Positions 57,301 to 64,000 of a DNA stretch of 64,000 nt are shown here, piece by piece. Position 1 is the first letter of the stretch, and the number at the start of each line of letters is the position of its first letter. The notes under the pieces are model-generated. The model saw nothing but the letters and a program-made list of their open reading frames with translations. It did not search any database and had not been told where the DNA came from. Made by a program: the position numbers and the translations under genes. The stretch is from Clitoria ternatea. Lineage: Eukaryota; Streptophyta; Magnoliopsida; Fabales; Fabaceae. The DNA is taken from NCBI GenBank assembly GCA_037962975.1, contig CM075671.1, forward strand, positions 40,324,501 to 40,388,500, in the 5' to 3' direction.

Positions 57301-58646
57301 CATAACATAAGTACGGCAAACATGTATATTGTCACATATGACAATCAACCAACACTCAATTCATGCATTTGGAATATAACTCATCTCCTACCTTAAGAGA
57401 AGTAGTCTGAGCGATTCGACGTTCCCACCCCGTCGTTCGAAATAGATCCTACACCACATGGTATAGCACAACATTATTTTCTATTCAAAATCACTAAGAC
57501 TTACAAATTTTAAGTCTAATGCTTGGTGTTCATAACATTATCATTATCAAACCATCTTTCCATTTCATTAATTTCATCACAACCACCATGGGTTTAGTGT
57601 TCATGTTTATTATTATGCATTTAAAGTCACACCCATCAATGGGTTCACACACCAATGGTCATGAACCATCATTAATGACCATCCAACATCATTAACAACA
57701 CCCACACTCTCAATATTATACATTTCCCCTCAAAATCAATTCTCAAACCAACATTTAATGTTTTCCCCAATTTCTAGAGTTAGGGTTTTACCAAAAACCC
57801 AACAACCATCATAAATAATCATTATTTTCCATCATCCCCATCATTAATTTTGTTTACTCATAACAACCTTCATTAATATCACATTTATGACACTCTACCT
57901 TAGGGTTTCCCACATTAATGGCTCATATTAACAACCCACATGCATTTAATCATTCACCTAACAATAATAACCCAAAACCTAAGGCAAGAGCTCATTAAAA
58001 ATGGAGAGGAACTTACCTCATGTCAAGAAAAGAGTAAGTTTTAAGAGAAGGAGAGGGAAAGCACGAAAATAAGGAAAGAGAAGGAGAGAGCTTCCAATCA
58101 CACCACCTCCTTCAAGCTTGAAGATAGAAACGAAAATGAGGAAGGAAGAAGGCACACCACCCTTGATTGGTTTTGGAGAGGAAGAAGATGAAGAGAAAAT
58201 AAGAGTGAAGAGGAAATGTGTTTTTCCCCTAGGAAGAAAAGAGAATGTATTTGCCTTTGGGAATTAAAGGCCAACGTGAATGAAGAAAAGAGAAGGGAAT
58301 TTTTGTTTCAATTTTCACCTCTTTATTAAAACTTTACCATTTTATAACAAATAAGATCTCCATTCAGACTCAATACTTTATCCAAAAATTATTCTGAATA
58401 TATTTTTGGATTTACAATATTATTCTTAACAGCCCTGACCAACAGTACCTCAATCGGAGATACTTGGTCCGACACCCATATTTCAATTGGGTACAATTTC
58501 ATCTCATTAAGTCTCAAATAAATTATGAATACTTATAATAAATCCCAATTTAATTATTTCCAAATTTTCAGGACATGAATCAATTCATATATAATTATTT
58601 ATTATTTATTCCTCTCAATAATATATATAAAATTTGGGATGTTACA
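54363..58646 (-). mobile_element. Tekay-like solo LTR (copy C), 4.3 kb
   Basis: On the - strand it starts TGTAACATCCCAAATTTTAT (58646 down) and ends GGGGTGTGACA (at 54363). It is the most complete of three copies, the others being 13116-15018 (A) and 40626-44580 (B). The flanks (GAGAG left, AACAA right) show no target duplication, so an old age or a rearrangement is possible. It holds the GCGTA-NN-TACGC box array from about 54714 to 55080. It has no genes. CATCA/CACAA-rich simple sequence dominates 55600-57400. Confidence 0.85.
54700..55085. repeat. Doublet array of GCGTA-NN-TACGC boxes in LTR copy C
   Basis: Boxes centred at about 54714.5, 54735.5, 54776 and 54796.5 (steps 21, 41, 20) were measured. 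Further boxes continue to about 55065 (ACCAGCGTAAGTACGTCC). Collinear with the array in copy A, although the copies have diverged. Confidence 0.75.
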
Positions 58647-59390
58647 AACAACACCAAATTGATTAAAATTACTTAAAATTCAAAAGGACTCTAAAGTATC
58701 AAATAGACTTTTTAAACTAAGGACTTTTGCATGAAATAAGGATTTCTTGAGATTCCAAAGGGATTAAACACATATATGATTTTACTGTTGTTTTCCTTAT
58801 TAACAAAGATCAAATTAAGTCTTTTAAGGTGAATTTACCTAAGCTGAATAAGACTTTCCTCTCAGTTAATGTTAACGTATTTAACTTTAGGAGAACCTTG
58901 ATTAATCCTAAGTTAAACTCACTAGCGATTCATGAAAATCCTTATTTCTTTAATTCCTTAAAAGGTTTAGATTACTTTTGTTATTTAACCTTAGGTTCAA
59001 TTCAAGAGGTTTTGAACATTAGAAGATTTCTCAATCATTCTTAATTGTTTAAGATCACCTAAAATTATTTCTAATTTATAAGGCTCATAGAGAATCAATT
59101 GAATTGAATGAAAGACATAAATTCATTAACATAAAAAATCAAAGTAAAACCATATAAAGAATCATCACACCTCTTTTATCCCAAGAAAGAAAGGTTTAGT
59201 TACCTATGAATTCATAGTACCCAAAACAAGGTTTTAAGAACAGAAAAAAGAATCAAAAGCATTACACTTCAAAGAATCATAATTCCTAATCAAATACAAA
59301 TTGTTTTCATAAATCTTCTCTGGTCAATCCTTATTCTTCAGTGTTCTTCTCCTTTCTTTCCTCTAAGTCTTCTCCTTTAACTGCCATAGA
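58647..59390 (-). repeat. Right part of the TGATAG-family LTR
   Basis: Follows the order of 46200-47100: AATCAAATTAAG..TTTT near 58808, CCTTAAAAGG.TT near 58955, TTAGGTTCAATTC, then TCACACCTCTTTTATCCCAAG (59164). Similarity fades near 59390. The terminal CTTATCA is not seen, so this copy is truncated or overrun by the next element. No gene. Confidence 0.65.
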
Positions 59391-60951
59391 GTTCAGAGAA
59401 AATCTAAGATAGATTCAAAAGATGACCAAAGATCCTCAGACCAAAGCTAAGGCTACATTTTTTAAAGTATTTAACGTAGCTCAAACCATATCCGTGGCAG
59501 GAAACACGGCTAGGTCATGGTTCTCTTTGGAAGGCCCAAATCCAATGCAATTCAATGGCAATGCAAATCACTACCTGGCAGTGTTTCTTACCATGGTCGT
59601 GGTTCTCTCTAAAGAGCTTATTAGAATAAAGTCTGAACTCATGATTGAGCAGTCTTGACCCCATGAGATTTGTTAATATTTAGACTCTCAGCTAAAATGA
59701 AGTCTATACTGTTTGTTTGTTTAACAATTCTATTGAAGTATGCCAAGAGTCCGTAGAGCTCCATTTACAAAAGAAAAGGGGAATCTATAAAAATTAATTT
59801 TCCTCTGAAATAAGAAGTCTACACTCTTTCAAGCTTCACTAGATTAAGTCACTCTTTGTGTCTTCATACCACTAAAAGATCTATGACTCTTTGAGTTCTC
59901 GAAAAGGATCTCTCATTTCTAAAATGAAGCTGCATGAACTTTTTCATGTCTTCTCTAAAACAAGTATTAAAGAGGTAATCAACGAAAAATCTGAAGACTT
60001 TCTCACGCGTATCAAGAAAACTACCTCACATGTCTTAAGGTGTCAAAAAAGCAGAACCTGGTCTGAACGAATAGCCTAAGGTCAACTGCTATAGAGTATA
60101 CGTGCTATCCTAAAGTACATAAGCAAAAAGGATCTTTTACTGAAGACTTTTGAAGTTGCCCAGATAAGGAAACTTCTCTGAAGCATGTATTTGCACTCAC
60201 TAACAACGCAATCCTCAAGAGACCAACATCCTTTGAAGCTAACCAATGGATATTTTCAGAAGGACTATAAATACAAGAAACTTCAGAATTCAAGGGTTGA
60301 CAAGTTACGATTTACAAGTTACGCAGTTACGTTGTTCATTCTCAAACTTGAATTCTTGATTTTAGAAACCAAAGTCTGTGAGACTTTTTCTTAAAGTTTC
60401 TAAGTTCTTGTATTCACTACTTAAGTCCTCTTTGTAGTTCTACTTAAATGCAGTCGTGACTTATAGTAGTCTGTAGCTTAGTGTACCTTGTAATGATTTC
60501 ATATCTTTGTACGCTAGGTTATTTGGTTGTAATTTCAAACTATTTCTCTACTAGCATGTATACATTCTGGTGTGTTTCCAGAATATGTTAGTATTGGGAA
60601 ACACTATGGCCTGAAGAGGCTTTTGGAAGAATACTTGGGTTTTTAGCCAGGAGTGGCTAATGTTAAGAATACTTGTGGATAAGCTAGAAGTGGCTGGAGT
60701 CAAGAATACTGGTGCACTGGGTTGGTGCAGATTGTAAAGGCATTTTACAATAGTGAAAAATCCTTTAGTCTGAAGGGACTGGACATAGCTTGAGTTAGAA
60801 GTGAACCAGGATAAATTCTGTTGTGTGTTTCTCTATTCCCTTTCTCCATTCTGTTAAAATTTTATATTTCGCTAAAGTGGTCTGTAGAATTTTTCAGAAA
60901 AAGAGTTTAAGACTTATTCAACCCCCTTCTAAGTCTAACTCTATACCATCA
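59391..60951 (+). repeat. 5' LTR region of copia element C2
   Basis: Non-coding. Ends CTATACCATCA just before a primer-binding site. It contains an imperfect direct repeat near 60645-60720 (AGGAGTGGCTAATGTTAAGAATACT and a variant). Neither the LTR start nor a target duplication could be fixed. ORFs at 59422-59658 and 59891-60079 have no recognisable content. Confidence 0.6.
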
Positions 60952-60953
60952 AT

Positions 60954-60965
60954 TGGTATCAGAGC
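60954..60965 (+). other. Primer-binding site of copia C2
   Basis: TGGTATCAGAGC, complementary to initiator tRNA-Met, two bases after the presumed LTR end at 60951. Confidence 0.9.
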
Positions 60966-61013
60966 TTGTCCTTTTGGGTTGATTACTCTCACGAGTAAAA
61001 AGGTACAAGATCC

Positions 61014-61450
61014 ATGCCTTCAACTTCTCAAGATCAGCTCATTTTAGAAGAAGCATCATCAAACAGACCACCTACCTTCTTTGGTGAAGATTATTGTTAC
61101 TAGTAAGATAGGATGGAAATGTTCATTAAGTCTACATAGCATGAACTGTGGGGAATAATCACAAAAGGTGACAATCTAGAGCCTACAGTCAAAGATGGAA
61201 ACCTAACCCCTAAAAATAAATGGTCCATGGTAGACACCAAGAAGGTTAAGTTAAATGCTAAAGCTAGATACTTTTTGATCTGTGCTTTAAGTAAATTAGA
61301 GTACAATAAGGTGTACAGCTACAAAATAGCAAAGGAAATCTAAGATGTTCTTCAGTGCAGCTATCAAGGTACTTCTAATATTAAGAGGTTTGAGAATTCT
61401 TATGACTAAGAAGTATGATAACTTTAAGATAAAAGATCATGAGTCTGTAA
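61014..61450 (+). pseudogene. Copia C2 gag, N-terminal part (broken)
   Basis: ATG 61014 (MPSTSQDQLILEEASSNRPP) begins a UBN2-type copia Gag with TFFGEDYCY, DRMEMFIKST, HELWGIITKGD and KARYFLICALSK. Stops fall at 61100-61105 (TAG then TAA) and 61136-61138, and there is a frame change near 61400. The sequence KIKDHESV is then cut at 61450 by a solo LTR. Gag resumes at 62897. Confidence 0.85.
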
Positions 61451-62891
61451 TGTGTTTGAATATGATTACAGGTTCAAGGATTTTGATAATGACAAAGGAA
61501 TCTTGAAGAATATCTTGCAAAAACAAGATTCAGCATCAGACCTGCAAAAACAGCATAGCTAATCAATTAGAGAGACAGAGCTAATCGATTAGATAGCTTC
61601 TGTTTTACAGCTAATCGATTATATCCACAGTGCTAATCGATTACAGAGCTTCTGACTTGTAACCAACCAATTACACCAACATGCTAATCGATTATCAACA
61701 TCAAAAACTGAATTAAATGTATCAGGTACATAAGCTAATCGATTATAAGACCTCAAGAAATCAATTACAGAGCTACTGGAATGACGCTAATCGATTACCC
61801 AAGTGTCATAATCGATTACCAAGTCAAGAATTGAATTAAATGCATCAGGTGCTATGTCTAATTGATTACTGGGCAAGATATAATCGATTACCAGGGTTCT
61901 GACTTGAAGCTAATCAATTAGGTGGTGAATGCTAATCGATTACAACACGAACTGGACTGAAAAATTCAAAGTGTAATCGATTACAGCTCGAGGCGTAATC
62001 GATTACGATAGTGGGAAAACACATTTTAGTTAGAAACAGCTCATTTTTTCACCATTTCTCAGATACCCACTACATGCAACGGCTAGGAACTCCATTATGC
62101 TCATCTCCAAGCCCTATAAATGCAAGACTCCTTCAAGCTACTCAATGCATCAATTACATCCATCAAAGGAAATCAATTCTTGAGTCTTGTGAGTTTTATC
62201 CTTGTATAGTTTCATTTTTCTAAAACTTAGAACTTCAACTTGTATATCCTCTCTTATTGAGAGTTAGAATTTGAGAGAGCTTTCAATTGTACATCTACTC
62301 TATTAAGAGAGTCACTTGCTTGTAAACACTACTCCAAACACAAAAGGTTTTCACTCTAGATTGAGTGGTCACAAAGGTTGGGGTTTAACCTTTGGGTATT
62401 GAGAGTTTGAGAGATTGGGTGGGTTGCCCTTGTGCTAGTGAGGATTGAGTTCTTGAGTGTGGGACACTAGGAAGCTGCAATTGCTCATAGCTTGTAATCT
62501 TTAAACTTCAATAGTGGAAATCCTTCAAGTGGGTTGCTTGAAGGTGAGACGTACACCGGGGTTGGTGGAACTCGTTAAATTGGTTTGCAAGCTCTTCTCC
62601 CTAACTCTTTTACATTTATATACTGCATTGAATTGCTTTAAGTTGGTTGATTGGGATTTACATACTTGAGCTTGCTTGAATTAGTTAACCTTGAACATTG
62701 CACACCAAGTGTTTGATAAATTGCCTTATCCATATTTGCCTCTTGTTTTGCATTATTCTTTGTACTTTACTTGATCTTACTTTCATAATCTCTAAACTTG
62801 TGATAAAAGAATCAAGTTCAAAGGCATTTCAAGCAAAGTTTTAAAAACTCAATTCACCCCCCTCTTGAGTATTGAGGCCACTTGAATAACA
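61451..62891 (+). mobile_element. Solo LTR of the Sirevirus-like family
   Basis: 1441 bp, starts TGTGTTTGAATATG and ends GAATAACA, in the opposite orientation to the LTRs at 21.9 and 30.3 kb. Flanking copies TGTAA (61446-61450) and TGTAG (62892-62896) differ by one base. The gag codons of C2 join across it. It has extra TAATCGATTA boxes at its start relative to the other two LTRs (from 61560). Confidence 0.93.
61560..62005. repeat. Doublet array of TAATCGATTA boxes, solo copia LTR
   Basis: Boxes start at 61560, 61582, 61612, 61634, about 61660 (with a 4-base insertion), 61685, 61736, 61757, 61788, 61809, 61859, 61881, 61911, 61933, 61974 and 61996. Steps are mostly 22, 30, 22 then 51, 21, 31, 21, 50, 22, 30, 22, 41, 22. 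It is collinear with the array in 22769-23111 plus about four further boxes. Confidence 0.93.
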
Positions 62892-62896
62892 TGTAG

Positions 62897-64000
62897 ATCA
62901 GATGTTTAGAAGATTCCAGACTCCCCTCAATGAGCTTAAAGCACTGGGATCCACCTCCTCAACCAAAGACATCAATGTAAAAATTCTAGGTTGTTTGCCA
63001 GAAAAGTTTGATGCAAAGTGTGCCGCCTTGGAGGAAGGTAAAGCCCTTAACACTCTTATTCTAGATAAACTCCTTGGTGTTCTAAGCATTCATGAGTTAA
63101 AGCTTAACCAGAAGGAGGTGTCCAATCCCTCATCCTCAAAGAACATTGCCCTAAAGTCTAAGGAGACTCCTAGGAGAAGTAAGGAGCCAAGAGTTGAAGA
63201 ATCAACTAGCTCAGACCTTACAACTGATGAAGATGAGGAGGACACTAATGAAGAATTGGCCCTTGTGACTAAAACATTCCATGGAATTCTAAAGAAAAAG
63301 AAAAGTGAAGGAGGAAGGTTCAATAGAAGAGAACCTGAAGGTAAAAGTTCATTTAAGTTTAAGACTGACAAATCTGACATAGAATGTTTCAACTGTAGGA
63401 AACCAGGACACATGAAAGCTGAATGTCCACTCCTGAATAAAGATAGAAAAGACCAAAGAGAAAAGAGGAAGCTCTTCAAGAAACAAAAAGGACTCATCAC
63501 TTGATATGATGAAGACTCAACTAGCTCTAGTGAATCTGAAGAAGAAATTGAGACTGCTCAGATCTGTCTTATGGCTAACACTAATTCAGAATTTGAATCA
63601 TGTTTAGACGATTATGAAGCAGAAGAGGTAAATTAGTCTGAACTCCAAGAAAACTATGAAGCTCTTTTCAAAGACTTTTCAATTCTCTTAAAAAATTATA
63701 AATTACTAAAAAAGAAACAGTCCAAAACTATTTCTTCATATGAAGATAAAATATCTAAACTGAAGAAAAAGGATTCAGACCAAGAATATCTCAAGGAGCT
63801 TGATGAGAAAGAAAGGATGAATCTTGAGGAAATATATAAACTTAAAAAGGAAAATCATTTTCTAAAACTTGAACTCAATAAATCAGACTCTTGTTATATC
63901 TCACAAGGCAGGAAATCAAGTCTCTTCAACGGGAAGTAAGTTCACTTACTACAAACCTAGCCAAATTTGTTAATGGAACTAAAAATCTTTATAAACTTAT
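62897..64000 (+). pseudogene. Copia C2 gag, C-terminal part
   Basis: Resumes with FRRFQTPLNELKALGS, then LPEKFDAKCAALEEGK, an acidic patch (SSDLTTDEDEEDTNEE), FHGILKKKK and a canonical CCHC knuckle CFNCRKPGHMKAEC at 63385-63426. A TGA at 63502-63504 (a TGG origin is likely) and a TAG near 63634 break it. Heptad-rich coiled coil (LKNYKLLKKKQ, LEEIYKLKKENHFLKLEL) runs to about 63890. Layout matches the extended Gag of the Sirevirus-like element, so C2 is a related but distinct Sirevirus-like element. It leaves the window before PR. Confidence 0.88.

Noticed and set aside
59422..60079. Small proteins in the C2 LTR region
   Set aside because: They lie upstream of the primer-binding site in LTR sequence, with no known domain or supporting copy.
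61451..62891. Start of a new full copia element
   Set aside because: No primer site or gag follows its end; the C2 gag resumes directly after a 5-bp duplication, so it is a solo LTR.

Overview
The window is a repeat-dense stretch of a plant nuclear genome, most likely a dicot and plausibly a legume. The reasons are a Tat/Ogre-type Ty3/gypsy element with a predicted intron before RT, chromoviral (Tekay/Del-like) gypsy elements, a Sirevirus-type Ty1/copia element with an env-like ORF, a TNP2-type CACTA transposon, and low GC. The species call is inference. I found no host gene, rRNA, tRNA or CRISPR. Everything codable belongs to transposable elements, nearly all of it broken.

Layout. (1) 1-13115, + strand: the 3' part of a Tat/Ogre element. 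Gag-PR, a predicted 214-nt intron, RT, two RNase H domains and integrase all lie in one splice-consistent frame, broken by about ten in-frame stops and one frameshift. A roughly 6.4-kb non-coding tail and 3' LTR follow, packed with short repeats. (2) 13116-17964, - strand: a truncated Tekay-like gypsy element (partial LTR, INT, RNase H, RT, PR) with a dead RT active site. (3) 17965-20940, + strand: the 5' part of a chromovirus (LTR-like sequence plus gag). (4) 20941-54251, + strand: a second chromovirus of about 6 kb stretched over 33 kb by nested insertions. These are a Sirevirus-like copia element (21855-31642, - strand) in gag, a 16-kb CACTA element (32951-48996) in RT, and a solo LTR (49042-50517) 45 bp further on. 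The CACTA itself carries three solo LTRs (39267-40527, about 40626-44580, 46067-48266). (5) 54252-about 59390: an LTR-like repeat interrupted by a 4.3-kb Tekay-like solo LTR (54363-58646). (6) About 59391-64000, + strand: the 5' LTR and gag of another copia element, whose gag is split by a solo LTR (61451-62891) of the same family as the 21.9-31.6 kb copia element.

The main observation is a shared cis-architecture. Several unrelated LTR families carry arrays of short (near-)palindromic boxes. Each family has its own word, but the boxes come in doublets about 20-22 bp apart (centre to centre), and successive doublets are mostly 30-31, 40-42 or 50-52 bp apart, that is, near whole DNA helical turns. 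I measured this by hand in the copia LTR, a second array inside the copia element, two gypsy LTR arrays, a chromoviral 5' region and one unclassified solo LTR. A short run of one of the same words sits in the Ogre tail.

The damage is dominated by nonsense and catalytic changes that look like C-to-T or G-to-A transitions, with few indels in the youngest elements. This fits long-term cytosine methylation of silenced elements.
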